A stretch of 64,000 nt of DNA, from contig NZ_QWBU01000008.1 in NCBI RefSeq assembly GCF_003432075.1, positions 1-64,000 of the forward strand, in the 5' to 3' direction. Below the pieces are notes generated by a model that made no database searches, had not been told where the DNA came from, and saw only the letters and a program-made list of their open reading frames with translations. The stretch comes from Shinella sp. WSJ-2. Lineage in GTDB: Bacteria > Pseudomonadota > Alphaproteobacteria > Rhizobiales > Rhizobiaceae. This document shows, piece after piece, positions 26,530 through 36,799 of this stretch. Position numbers and translations under genes: made by a program. Numbering within the stretch: the first letter of the stretch is position 1; each line of letters begins with the position of its first letter.

Positions 26530-28029
26530 TCAACCGAACTGCTGCCAGATCGTCTTGTAGTCGCAATATTTGTCGATCGCATGCACCGAGCGGTCGCGGC
26601 CGAAACCGGATTGCTTGAAGCCGCCGAAGGGTGTCGCGAAATTCGACATATCATAGGTGTTGATCCAGACCGTGCCAGCATGGATGGCTTCGGAGAAACG
26701 ATGCGCCCGATCCATGTCGCGGGTGAAGACCGCACCGGCCAGGCCGTAGATCGTGTCGTTGGCGATCGCGAGCGCCTCCTCCTCCGTGTCGAAGCCTATG
26801 GCCGCGAGAACCGGGCCGAAAATCTCCTGCCGGGCGATGCGCATATCGTTCGTCACGTCGGTGATCACACCCGGCGAGACGTAGTAGCCGCCCGTCTCCG
26901 TCAGCACGCGCTCCGCCCCGAAGGCCCGGCGACCACCATCCTTCTCGCCGGTCTCGATCAGTCCGAGCACCTTCTCCATATGCTCCGCCTCGATCAATGC
27001 GCCGATCTGCGCCGACGGCTCGAAGGGGTGCGCGAGCGCGATCTCGTGCTGCACCACTGCCTCGATCTTGGCAATGAGCGCATCCTGCACCGAGCGCTGC
27101 ACGACGAGGCGCGTAGCGGCATGGCAGGTCTCGCCGGAATTGTAGAAACAGCCCCAGGCGGCGGCACTCGCCGCCACGTCGAGATCGGCATCCTCGAACA
27201 CGACGAGCGGCGACTTGCCACCCAACTCCAGCGCCACGCGCTTGAGGTTCGATTGCGCCGCATAGCCCATGATCAGCTTGCCGACCTCCGTCGAGCCGGT
27301 GAAGGCAACCATGTCGACATCCATATGCAGTGCCAGCGGCTTGCCGACCTCCTCGCCGAAGCCGGTGGCGACATTGAACACGCCGGCCGGAAGCCCGGCC
27401 TCGACTGCGAGTTCCGCCAACTTCAATGCGGAAAGCGAGGACTGCTCCGCCGGTTTCAGCACCACGGAATTGCCCGCAGCAATCGCCGGTCCGAGCTTCC
27501 AGGCATCGATGATCATCGGATAGTTCCACGGCGTGATCGCCGCGACGACGCCGAGCGGCACCTTGCGCACCAGGGCGCGGGCCTTCGGCCCCGTCGGCGC
27601 AATCTCGTCATAGAGCTTGTCGATCATCTCGCCGTAATACTGGATACCATCGGCGCAGAGCCGCACATCGACACCGAGCGACGCCTGCACCGGCTTGCCG
27701 ACATCGAGCGTTTCCAGAAGCGCCAGTTCCTCGCCATGGGCACGGATCAACTCGGCCCAGCGCAACATGACCTTCTTCTTTTCCAGCGGCTCCTTGCTAC
27801 GCCAGATACCGCTGGCGAAGGCCTTGCGGGCCGAAGCCACGGCCGCATCGACATCGGCGGCATCACCACGGGCCAGCACCGCGCCGGGCTGGCCGTCCAT
27901 CGGCCGCGTGCGGGTAAAGCTGCGGCCCGAGGCTGCGGGCACGGCCTTGCCATCGATGAAATGCCCACGCGCCAGCGAGAGGCCGGCAAGGCGCTGTTCC
28001 CAATAGGCACGGCTATACTGTTCGGTCAT
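26530..28029 (-). CDS. Aldehyde dehydrogenase (PuuC-like)
   Basis: NAD(P)-dependent aldehyde dehydrogenase of 499 residues. The catalytic glutamate is in LELGGKSPLVVFEDADLD, the catalytic cysteine in NSGETCHAATRL, and the Rossmann motif in FTGSTEVGKLI. The N-terminus (YWEQRL, FIDGKAV) and C-terminus (GFKQSGFGRDRSVHAIDKY) are closest in pattern to PuuC-type gamma-glutamyl-aminobutyraldehyde dehydrogenases. No other putrescine genes are nearby, so the true substrate may be the aldehyde made by the adjacent alcohol dehydrogenase. Confidence 0.9.
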   Translation of the reverse strand: MTEQYSRAYWEQRLAGLSLARGHFIDGKAVPAASGRSFTRTRPMDGQPGAVLARGDAADVDAAVASARKAFASGIWRSKEPLEKKKVMLRWAELIRAHGEELALLETLDVGKPVQASLGVDVRLCADGIQYYGEMIDKLYDEIAPTGPKARALVRKVPLGVVAAITPWNYPMIIDAWKLGPAIAAGNSVVLKPAEQSSLSALKLAELAVEAGLPAGVFNVATGFGEEVGKPLALHMDVDMVAFTGSTEVGKLIMGYAAQSNLKRVALELGGKSPLVVFEDADLDVAASAAAWGCFYNSGETCHAATRLVVQRSVQDALIAKIEAVVQHEIALAHPFEPSAQIGALIEAEHMEKVLGLIETGEKDGGRRAFGAERVLTETGGYYVSPGVITDVTNDMRIARQEIFGPVLAAIGFDTEEEALAIANDTIYGLAGAVFTRDMDRAHRFSEAIHAGTVWINTYDMSNFATPFGGFKQSGFGRDRSVHAIDKYCDYKTIWQQFG

Positions 28030-28038
28030 GGCGGGTCC

Positions 28039-29181
28039 TCAAAGCGTACGGGGCAGCGCCATCACAGTGGCGGCGATCGTGTCGATATCGGCATCCGAGA
28101 CCTCACGGATCGTCGCGCGGCGCATCGGCTGGTTTTCCTGCGCGCGCATTTCGCGGGCGAGATCCTCGGCGGAAAAGTCGGCGAAGGCCTTGGGCAGCAC
28201 GCGCACGATGCCGCAGCGGTCCATGAGATCACTGACGAAACCCGGCAGCAGCGTCGGATCCGAAAGGCCACAGGCGCGTGCCGCAGCGGCAAACTTGGCC
28301 GTATCGGCCTCGGTGACCCAGCCCAGCGTCGCCTCGAAACCCAGCGCCGTGGCAAGCCCATGATGAACAGGTGCAAGGCCGGCCAGCGCGTGGCTGATAT
28401 TGTGGGCGATCGCCGTACCGCAATTGTCGATGGCCACGCCAGCGTAGCAGGAACCGAGCAACACCTTGCCACGCGCTTCGATATCCGCCGGGTTCTTGAC
28501 CGCCGTCTCCAGCGCCTCCGCCAAAAGGCCGAGCGCCGCATGCGCATAGAGCGCCGCGCCGGGATGGGCATTGCGGTTGGTCGCCGCCTCGAAAGCGTGC
28601 ACGAAGGCATCGAGGCCGCACCAAGCCGTCAGGTTGGCCGGCAAGGTCAACGTCAGCGCCGGATCGAGCAGGACGAGATCGGCCTTTGTCTCCGGCCCCC
28701 AGATCCAGAGTTTCTTGCCTTCCGGCCCAGCGAAGATCGTCGTCGCGGAGGTCTCCGAACCCGTACCCGCCGTGGTCGGCACCATGATCTTCTTCAGGGG
28801 CGTCTTCGGCAACGGGTTGGCGGCCAGCGCATAGTGCATCGGGTCTCTGTCGGCCGCTGCAACGCAGGCCGCGATCTTGGCGATGTCAAGCGCCGAACCG
28901 CCGCCGATACCGACGACGATATCCTTTCCGCGCGCAGCACGGCTTGCCGCCTCGACATGGGTGAGCTTCGGCTCCCCGGCAAAACCGGAAAAAAACTCCG
29001 CCGCAATCCCTTCCGCGGCGAACTGGGCGGCAAGACGCTCGCCCAGTCCGTTGGCAGTGAGAAAGCCGTCGATGACGACGAGCGCGCTCCGGGCTTCCAG
29101 CGCGCCGGCGGAGGAGGCGATGCTGGCATGGATGCCTTCGCCGAAACGGATGTCGGGTACGAATGAGGTCGCGAATGTCAC
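28039..29181 (-). CDS. Iron-containing alcohol dehydrogenase
   Basis: Group III alcohol dehydrogenase of 380 residues. The NAD-binding motif is VGIGGGSALDIAK and the following PTTAGTGSETSATTIF is conserved. Metal ligands fit the Asp and His positions in YAGVAIDNCGTAIAHNISHALAG and APVHHGLATALG. The start is GTG with GGAGAA five bases before it. It is the first gene of the cassette and diverges from the LysR regulator. Relatives act on short diols, lactaldehyde or glycerol-like compounds; the substrate here is not predictable. Confidence 0.9.
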   Translation of the reverse strand: MTFATSFVPDIRFGEGIHASIASSAGALEARSALVVIDGFLTANGLGERLAAQFAAEGIAAEFFSGFAGEPKLTHVEAASRAARGKDIVVGIGGGSALDIAKIAACVAAADRDPMHYALAANPLPKTPLKKIMVPTTAGTGSETSATTIFAGPEGKKLWIWGPETKADLVLLDPALTLTLPANLTAWCGLDAFVHAFEAATNRNAHPGAALYAHAALGLLAEALETAVKNPADIEARGKVLLGSCYAGVAIDNCGTAIAHNISHALAGLAPVHHGLATALGFEATLGWVTEADTAKFAAAARACGLSDPTLLPGFVSDLMDRCGIVRVLPKAFADFSAEDLAREMRAQENQPMRRATIREVSDADIDTIAATVMALPRTL

Positions 29182-29276
29182 GGAAATTCTCCGGAAATAA
29201 TAGTCCGCGAACCCTGCATCACGATTTCAGATTTTCAAATCCTTGGATTTTTCAGGCTTTTTGATAACTTCAAATC
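29182..29276. promoter_or_regulatory. Divergent control region of the alcohol dehydrogenase cassette and LysR gene
   Basis: The 95-base spacer is strikingly A/T-rich compared with its surroundings. It contains the perfect dyad AAATCC, TT, GGATTT at 29237-29250, flanked by related words (GATTTTCAAATCC and TTCAAATC). LysR-type regulators normally bind such a dyad in the divergent region, so this is the natural candidate operator. The exact recognition sequence is not known. Confidence 0.5.
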
Positions 29277-30251
29277 ATGAAAGCAACGATGCTCGCCCAT
29301 ATCCCACTGGAGGCCTTCCGCGTCTTCGACGCCGCCTGCCGGCACATGAACTTTTCCCGCGCCGGACGGGAGCTGAACATCACGCAGGCCGCCGTCAGCC
29401 GCCGCATCAAGGGGCTGGAGGATCATCTCGGCGCGCCGCTCTTCACCCGCCAGGGCAAGAACCTGACGCTGACGCCGCGTGGCGAAAAGCTGTTCCAGCG
29501 CGTGCGCGCCTCGCTCGATTATCTCGAGGAAAGCCTGGAGCCGTTCCGCACCGGCGCCGGACCGAGCATCGCGCTTGCCGCCAGTGGCTCGGTCTCACAT
29601 CTGTGGCTTGGAAAGCGGCTACGGGATTTCTTCCGCGACCATCCCGACGTCGCCATTCGCCTCGCCACATCCGATAGCCCGGCCGACCTCGCCTCCGAAA
29701 ACAATGATCTCGTAATCCTCTATTCCGCCGGCGAACATCCACGCTGGGACCTGACGCTTCTCGTGGCCGAAGAGCTAGCGCCCGTCGCCGCACCCGGTTA
29801 CATCGCCCGCAAGGGGCTCGATGCGGCAACGGTCGATCTCAAAGACCTCGCCGCGCTCGACCTCATCGACTACGAACGCTTCAACGCCAACTGGATTTCC
29901 TTCCGCCCCTGGCTGGAGCGCGTGGCGCCGGAGACCTTCCGGCGCATGACACCGCCGCGGCCCCATCTCACCTTCTCCACCTATGCGCTCGCCATCGATG
30001 CGGCGCTCAGCGGCGACGGCGTGGCCCTTGGCAGTCTCGGCCTCATCGCGGACCAGCTGGACAAGGGCACGCTCGTGCAACTCGGACGCTCCAGCCTTTC
30101 GACCGGCTACGGCTATTATCTCGGCCTGCCGAGGTTCCGCACCGCGCCGCCGGCCGTGCTTCAGTTGCACGAGCATCTGCTTAACGCCCGTGCGACCGCC
30201 GAAATACCTGACCGGCCGCAACAGGTTTCTGTTGGCGACACAGGCAAATAG
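29277..30251 (+). CDS. LysR family transcriptional regulator (GcvA-like)
   Basis: A 324-residue regulator with an N-terminal winged helix (LEAFRVFDAACRHMNFSRAGRELNITQAAVSRRIKGLEDHLG, given here as family-typical order within residues 10-55: segment start LEAFRVF, recognition helix TQAAVSRRIKGLE) and a substrate-binding domain (GSVSHLWLGKRLRDFF; DLVILYSAG). The pattern VSRRIKGLEDHLGAPLF resembles GcvA-type regulators. It is divergent from the alcohol dehydrogenase / aldehyde dehydrogenase / enolase cassette, which it probably controls. An internal ATG four codons in is an alternative start. Confidence 0.92.
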   Translation: MKATMLAHIPLEAFRVFDAACRHMNFSRAGRELNITQAAVSRRIKGLEDHLGAPLFTRQGKNLTLTPRGEKLFQRVRASLDYLEESLEPFRTGAGPSIALAASGSVSHLWLGKRLRDFFRDHPDVAIRLATSDSPADLASENNDLVILYSAGEHPRWDLTLLVAEELAPVAAPGYIARKGLDAATVDLKDLAALDLIDYERFNANWISFRPWLERVAPETFRRMTPPRPHLTFSTYALAIDAALSGDGVALGSLGLIADQLDKGTLVQLGRSSLSTGYGYYLGLPRFRTAPPAVLQLHEHLLNARATAEIPDRPQQVSVGDTGK

Positions 30252-30368
30252 TGTCACACTTTGGAACAGACAGGACCGATTCCGCGGCGAGGGGATGCGC
30301 TAAAGAGTGGGATGTCTTCGAAAGGAGACAAGAGGTGTTTTGCTTCTCCTGGGACAGGATCGGGGAGA

Positions 30369-30566
30369 ATGACGCTGACTGCCCTTCTCATGGCTGGCTA
30401 CACATTCATCGCGTTGCGCTTCATTGATTGCAGCCTGCGCGAGGGTGAGGACAATGGCGGCCAATGGGACATCGAACGCGGGCTTGGCCTGCTGCTCTGC
30501 CTTGTCTGGCCGCTCGCGCTTGCAGGCACTCTGCTTGTAGCCTATCAGGAGCGGGAGATCGGCTGA
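30369..30566 (+). CDS. Hypothetical small membrane protein
   Basis: A 65-residue protein starting MTLTALLMAGYTFIALRF, with two membrane helices (about residues 1-17 and 36-57) joined by a short acidic loop (REGEDNGGQWDIER). GGATCGGGGAGA lies immediately before the ATG. The frame runs further upstream to 30261, but that part is polar and unconserved in appearance. I recognise no family. It is followed 63 bases later by another membrane-anchored unknown protein on the same strand. Confidence 0.6.
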   Translation: MTLTALLMAGYTFIALRFIDCSLREGEDNGGQWDIERGLGLLLCLVWPLALAGTLLVAYQEREIG

Positions 30567-30629
30567 TCCCACAAGCCTTTGAGGCCCTGCCTTTGCAGAA
30601 GGCCAGGCATCGGCCGCACAGGACGGGCA

Positions 30630-31484
30630 ATGGCGCGGGTCGGTATGACGCAGCGAAAGCAAGGCAGATCCGGCTTGATCGTCTTCGGGCTCTTCGCCGC
30701 CGTGCTGCTCGGGGCGATCGGCGCAACGGTGCTGCTTGCCAACGACTATCGCAATCTCAACCTGCTGCTCGCCCGGTTCGGCTATGCGCCGATCAAAGCT
30801 GAGCCGCAGCAACGTGCGCTTCGGCCCTATGAGCTGAAGGGCAATCGCATGCCGCGGCCCAAAGGCCTTATCTCGGAGCGCCTGCTCGTGCCCACCACGC
30901 CGATGCAGACGAAATTCGTCCGCCCCATCCGCAAGGAGCCTGAGGCGCTCTGCGAAGCACTGCGTCGTGCCGGCTTCGTCAATTCTGGCTGGAAGGCCGG
31001 CCTTTTAGACAAGGCGAGCTGGGAGTGCCAGTCCTACCGCGAGTTCCCTCGCGCGGATGCAGGTGCAGCCGCTCCCTCATCCGCCTTCCTGTCGATCAAG
31101 GGCAATGCGGAGGCACGCATCTCCTCCTTCCGCATCAAGCTGAACATCGAAGACAAGGCAACGCAGGGTGCCGTGACCGATGCCGTCATTGCCGCCATCC
31201 GCGTCTTTCTCGACGAAATGCGCTGGGAAGACGCACCGGACATCTTTGCCGACATCCGCGCGCTGAAAGAATTCGACATCATCCGCTTCGGCAACCGCAT
31301 CCTCCTGAAAAAGGAGTTCAGCGAGACGCCACGCTACAATTTCATCGTCACGCCCGACCGAAACCGCAATCGCGGCTCCTATCTGCCGGACTATTTCGAC
31401 CGCGGCCGCTGGCTGCCGCTGCGGGAAAATTTTGGCGAGCGGCTTGATGTGCCGGGCAGCACCGCGCAAAGTTCGGTGGAATAA
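30630..31484 (+). CDS. Hypothetical membrane-anchored periplasmic protein
   Basis: A 284-residue protein starting MARVGMTQRKQG with one N-terminal membrane helix (SGLIVFGLFAAVLLGAIGAT) and a periplasmic or extracytoplasmic domain. That domain contains EPEALCEALRRAGF, SGWKAGLLDKASWECQSY (a likely disulphide between the two cysteines) and a late block EFDIIRFGNRILLKKEF. It may belong to a rhizobial DUF, but I cannot name it with confidence. AGGACGGG lies before the ATG; an ATG five codons later is possible. It abuts the next gene with no gap, so the two are probably cotranslated. Confidence 0.72.
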   Translation: MARVGMTQRKQGRSGLIVFGLFAAVLLGAIGATVLLANDYRNLNLLLARFGYAPIKAEPQQRALRPYELKGNRMPRPKGLISERLLVPTTPMQTKFVRPIRKEPEALCEALRRAGFVNSGWKAGLLDKASWECQSYREFPRADAGAAAPSSAFLSIKGNAEARISSFRIKLNIEDKATQGAVTDAVIAAIRVFLDEMRWEDAPDIFADIRALKEFDIIRFGNRILLKKEFSETPRYNFIVTPDRNRNRGSYLPDYFDRGRWLPLRENFGERLDVPGSTAQSSVE

Positions 31485-31490
31485 GTGGGT

Positions 31491-32123
31491 ATGGTGGTGG
31501 TTTCGGCAAGAACGCGCAGCGTGATCAATCAAGCCCTCGTCACGGCGTTTCTCTGCATCGCGTCCGCCCCTCCCATCCTGGCTGCGGGTCTACAGTCCGG
31601 CCCATTGACTGATGAGCCGATCTGGACCGACAGGCCGGTGCGGGTCGATCGCAAGAAACAGACCCTGGAGCGAGTGGAAATCGAGCAAAAAATCATACCG
31701 CTCATCCTGCGGCCGACGACGCGTGTGAAAGTCTTCGACAGCACGTCCTTTGAGCACGATGGCCGCCTCTATGTGCTGGCAGACGCCGTTGCGGTTCATC
31801 CCAAAAAACTGTGTCGCGGCGATGACCAGCATCTTGTTGCCTGCGGCCAGCAGGCCCGCATCTATTTCCGCCGGCTGATCGCGAACCGGACGCTGACATG
31901 CGAGCAGGATTTCCGGCTCGGCACCGTTTCCTTCCTGCGCTGCGCCGTCGCGGAGACGGATCTCGCCCAGACGCTCGTCACGAAGGGCGCTGCCTGGGCC
32001 GCAACGCCGCGGCTCGCCCTTCAGCAACAGGCTGCGATGAAGCAGCGAGCAGGCATCTGGCTCGACGCAGAGTGCCGCGCGCTTGGCCGCTGCCCGCCGC
32101 CAAAGCGGCGGGGCGAGAAATAG
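31491..32123 (+). CDS. Exported staphylococcal-nuclease-fold protein, apparently degenerate
   Basis: A 210-residue protein with a signal peptide (hydrophobic ALVTAFLCIASAPPILAA). The core pattern (GRLYVLADAVAV; CGQQARIYFRRLIANRTLTCEQ; FLRCAVAETDLAQTLVTKGAAWA; RAGIWLDAECR) follows the OB-fold thermonuclease family. The catalytic DAPE-type arginine and glutamate region is not present, being replaced by HPKKLC, so nuclease activity is doubtful. Four to five cysteines suggest disulphides. A GTG at 31485, directly after the previous stop, is an alternative start. It ends four bases before the convergent manC stop. Confidence 0.7.
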   Translation: MVVVSARTRSVINQALVTAFLCIASAPPILAAGLQSGPLTDEPIWTDRPVRVDRKKQTLERVEIEQKIIPLILRPTTRVKVFDSTSFEHDGRLYVLADAVAVHPKKLCRGDDQHLVACGQQARIYFRRLIANRTLTCEQDFRLGTVSFLRCAVAETDLAQTLVTKGAAWAATPRLALQQQAAMKQRAGIWLDAECRALGRCPPPKRRGEK

Positions 32124-32127
32124 CGGC

Positions 32128-33555
32128 TCAGCCGCGGCCGAACTCGTCCTCGATGCGGATGATGTCGTCCTCGCCGAGATAGGAGCCGGTCTGCACCTCG
32201 ATCAGCTCGAGCATGATCTTTCCGGGATTGGCGAGGCGGTGCAATTCCCCCTGCGGGATATAGACCGATTCGTTTTCGCGCAGCGGGATCGTCTTGTCAC
32301 CGATCGTCACCTCGGCCGTGCCGCGCACGACGATCCAGTGTTCGGAACGATGGTGGTGCTTCTGCAGCGATAGCCGCTTGCCCGGCGTCACGAACAGGCG
32401 CTTCACCTGGAAACGCTCACCGTTCAGCACCGACGTATAGCCGCCCCAGGGACGGTAGGCGGTGGGATGCGTCTCGGTCAGCTTCGCTGTCTTCGGCAGG
32501 CTGGCGAGATGCTTCACCAATTTGCCGACGTTCTGGCTGTCTTCCATGCGACCGACATAGACTGCATCCTCGCTGGCGATGACGGCGATGTTGTCGAGGC
32601 CCTGCACGGCGACATGGATATCGCGGGAGATGACCAGTGAATTGCGGGTGTCGAGCACGGTCGTGCTGCCATCGGCGACATTGCCGGCATCATCCTGCTT
32701 GCCGGTCTTCCAGACGGAATCCCAGCTGCCGAGATCGGACCAGGTGATCGGCGAGGGCACGACGGCCGCGATCGGCGTTTTCTCGAAGATCGCATAGTCG
32801 ACGGAAATGTCGGGTGCACGGGCGAAAGCCGCCTCGTCGAGACGCTCGAAATCGAGGTCGTGCTGCGCCTTGGCCACGGCCTCGGCCGCGGCGTCCAGCA
32901 CCTCGGGCGCGTATTGGCGAAGCTCGCGCAGGAAAAGGCCGACCGGCAGCATGAACATGCCGGAATTCCAGAGATAGCCGCCTGTCTCCAGCATCGCGGT
33001 AGCCTTGTCGCGATCCGGCTTCTCCACGAAGCGGCGCACGGCATTGGCGCCGTTGCCTAGGTCCTCACCGATCTCGATATAGCCGTAGCCGGTGGCCGGT
33101 TCGTACGGCGTGATGCCGAACGTCACGAGGCGGCCGGCGTTCGCAGCGGTGCGGGCCTTGGCGATGCAGTCGAAATAAGTCGCGTCCGCGTCGATCTCGT
33201 GATCGGAGGCCAACACCTGCATGATGGCCTGATCGCCATGCAGACGGGCAATGAGCGTGGCGGCGGCCGCAAGTGCAGGTGCCGTGTTGCGCGCGACCGG
33301 CTCGAGCAGGATCGAGGTTAGTGCCACACCCGCAGCGCGCGCCTGTTCGGCGACGAGGAAGCGGAAGTCATTGTTGGTGACAACGATGGGCGCGTCGTAG
33401 AGCGACTTGTCGGCGACGCGCGCCAGCGTCTTCTGGAACAGCGTCGTCTCGCCGAGAAACTCAAGGAACTGTTTTGGCGCGGAGGAGCGCGAGAGCGGCC
33501 ACAGGCGCGTGCCCTTACCGCCGGCCATGATTACGGGTACGATCTTGCTGCTCAT
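32128..33555 (-). CDS. Mannose-1-phosphate guanylyltransferase / mannose-6-phosphate isomerase
   Basis: Bifunctional type II enzyme that makes GDP-mannose, the precursor for mannose, fucose and rhamnose sugars of surface polysaccharides. The 475 residues start MSSKIVPVIMAGGKGTRLWPLSR, the nucleotide-binding signature, with FVEKPD in the middle. The C-terminal cupin carries the isomerase motif FQVKRLFVTPGKRLSLQKHHHRSEHW and ends with a LIEVQTGSYLGEDDIIRIED block. It would be called manC, xanB or noeJ in different genera. GGACAGGACC precedes the ATG. It stands alone between unknown genes and the ATP synthase terminator. Confidence 0.95.
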   Translation of the reverse strand: MSSKIVPVIMAGGKGTRLWPLSRSSAPKQFLEFLGETTLFQKTLARVADKSLYDAPIVVTNNDFRFLVAEQARAAGVALTSILLEPVARNTAPALAAAATLIARLHGDQAIMQVLASDHEIDADATYFDCIAKARTAANAGRLVTFGITPYEPATGYGYIEIGEDLGNGANAVRRFVEKPDRDKATAMLETGGYLWNSGMFMLPVGLFLRELRQYAPEVLDAAAEAVAKAQHDLDFERLDEAAFARAPDISVDYAIFEKTPIAAVVPSPITWSDLGSWDSVWKTGKQDDAGNVADGSTTVLDTRNSLVISRDIHVAVQGLDNIAVIASEDAVYVGRMEDSQNVGKLVKHLASLPKTAKLTETHPTAYRPWGGYTSVLNGERFQVKRLFVTPGKRLSLQKHHHRSEHWIVVRGTAEVTIGDKTIPLRENESVYIPQGELHRLANPGKIMLELIEVQTGSYLGEDDIIRIEDEFGRG

Positions 33556-33731
33556 TGGTCCTGTCCTCACGCGAAAGCCCGCCTTCATGGCGGACGGCAT
33601 ATGGAAGCCACTCTCCCGCGACGCCGTAAAGAAAGAGCAAATGCCGCCTTCCGGTTGTGCCGCAGGGGGCCGTTTTCCTGGAGATAAGGTAAAGAGGACC
33701 TTCAGCCGGAAACCGACATTTGACAGGCAAC

Positions 33732-33756
33732 AAAAAACCCGCCGGAAGGGCGGGTT
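33732..33756 (-). terminator. Intrinsic terminator of the atpHAGDC operon
   Basis: On the minus strand AACCCGCC (49-56 complement), loop CTTCC, GGCGGGTT, then TTTTG. The eight-pair stem spans 33736-33756, 27 bases past the atpC stop codon, and is followed by a clear T-run. Confidence 0.92.
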
Positions 33757-33782
33757 CGATGGTTGCAGGTTCGGCTGAAGGA

Positions 33783-34190
33783 TCAGACCGGAACGACGAT
33801 GCCCTGGAGCGTCGTGAGTTCTGCGAGATAGGTCTCGATGCCGAACTTCTGGTCGTCAGACTTGGCATGGGCCAGTTCCGCGCGGGCGGCTTCGATACGG
33901 CGAGTGATCTCGTCGCTCTTGATGTCGGCGGCCGGAACGGCGGATTCGGCCAGCAGCGTGCAGCCGGTCGGGATGATGTCGGCGAAACCGCCGAAAACCA
34001 CGTAGCGGTCCTTGCGGCCATCCGCGAACTTCACGGTGACGACGCCCGGCTTGATCGTCGTCATGGTCGGCGCGTGGTTGGCCATGACGGTCATCTCGCC
34101 CTCGGTCGCCGGAATGACGACTTCGCTGACACTGCCGGAAACCAGCAGGCGCTCGGGGGAGACGAGTTCAAAGTTGAAATTGTCAGCCAT
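33783..34190 (-). CDS. atpC: F1Fo ATP synthase subunit epsilon
   Basis: Regulatory epsilon subunit of the F1 sector, 135 residues. The N-terminal beta-sandwich begins MADNFNFELVSPERLLVSG and contains VVIPATEGEMTVMANHAP and the conserved GGFADI. The C-terminal helical part is short (SDEITRRIEAARAELAHAKSDDQ). It is the last gene of atpHAGDC, after a spacer with a strong hairpin. A start two codons earlier (MVMADN) is possible. Confidence 0.97.
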   Translation of the reverse strand: MADNFNFELVSPERLLVSGSVSEVVIPATEGEMTVMANHAPTMTTIKPGVVTVKFADGRKDRYVVFGGFADIIPTGCTLLAESAVPAADIKSDEITRRIEAARAELAHAKSDDQKFGIETYLAELTTLQGIVVPV

Positions 34191-34229
34191 GACCATTCAC
34201 TTCTTCTGATTTCATACGGCCGGAAAAGA

Positions 34230-34250
34230 GGGCGCCCTGTACGGGCGCCC
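34230..34250 (-). other. Strong hairpin in the atpD-atpC spacer
   Basis: GGGCGCCC (34230-34237), loop TGTAC, GGGCGCCC (34243-34250), an eight-pair all-GC stem 11 bases past the atpD stop codon. On the minus strand it is followed by TCTTTTCC, so it may end some transcripts before atpC or protect the upstream mRNA. Confidence 0.7.
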
Positions 34251-34260
34251 GCCAATCTTA

Positions 34261-36698
<2,438 letters not shown>

Positions 36699-36759
36699 CC
36701 GTTTTCCGTCCTGTGACACGACCTCGAGAGGTCATGCGTCAATCAAAGTTCCTGGACTG

Positions 36760-36782
36760 CCTGCGCGCCGGAGGCGCGCAGG
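36760..36782 (-). other. Strong hairpin in the atpA-atpG spacer
   Basis: CCTGCGCGCC (36760-36769), loop GGA, GGCGCGCAGG (36773-36782) gives a ten-pair GC-rich stem 18 bases past the atpA stop. A second dyad, ACCTC, GA, GAGGT, lies at 36721-36732 just upstream of the atpG ribosome site. There is no T-run. Confidence 0.7.
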
Positions 36783-36799
36783 GCATGAACCGTTCAATC

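Noticed and set aside
25348-29166. A 1272-codon open frame on the plus strand, antisense to the catabolic cassette
   Set aside because: It runs exactly opposite three well-supported genes. Its residues are rich in Arg, His, Ala and Asp as expected for the complement of high-GC codons, and no domain is visible.
31491-32123. Functional thermonuclease
   Set aside because: The fold pattern is there but the catalytic DAPE-type motif is not; it was annotated as degenerate instead.
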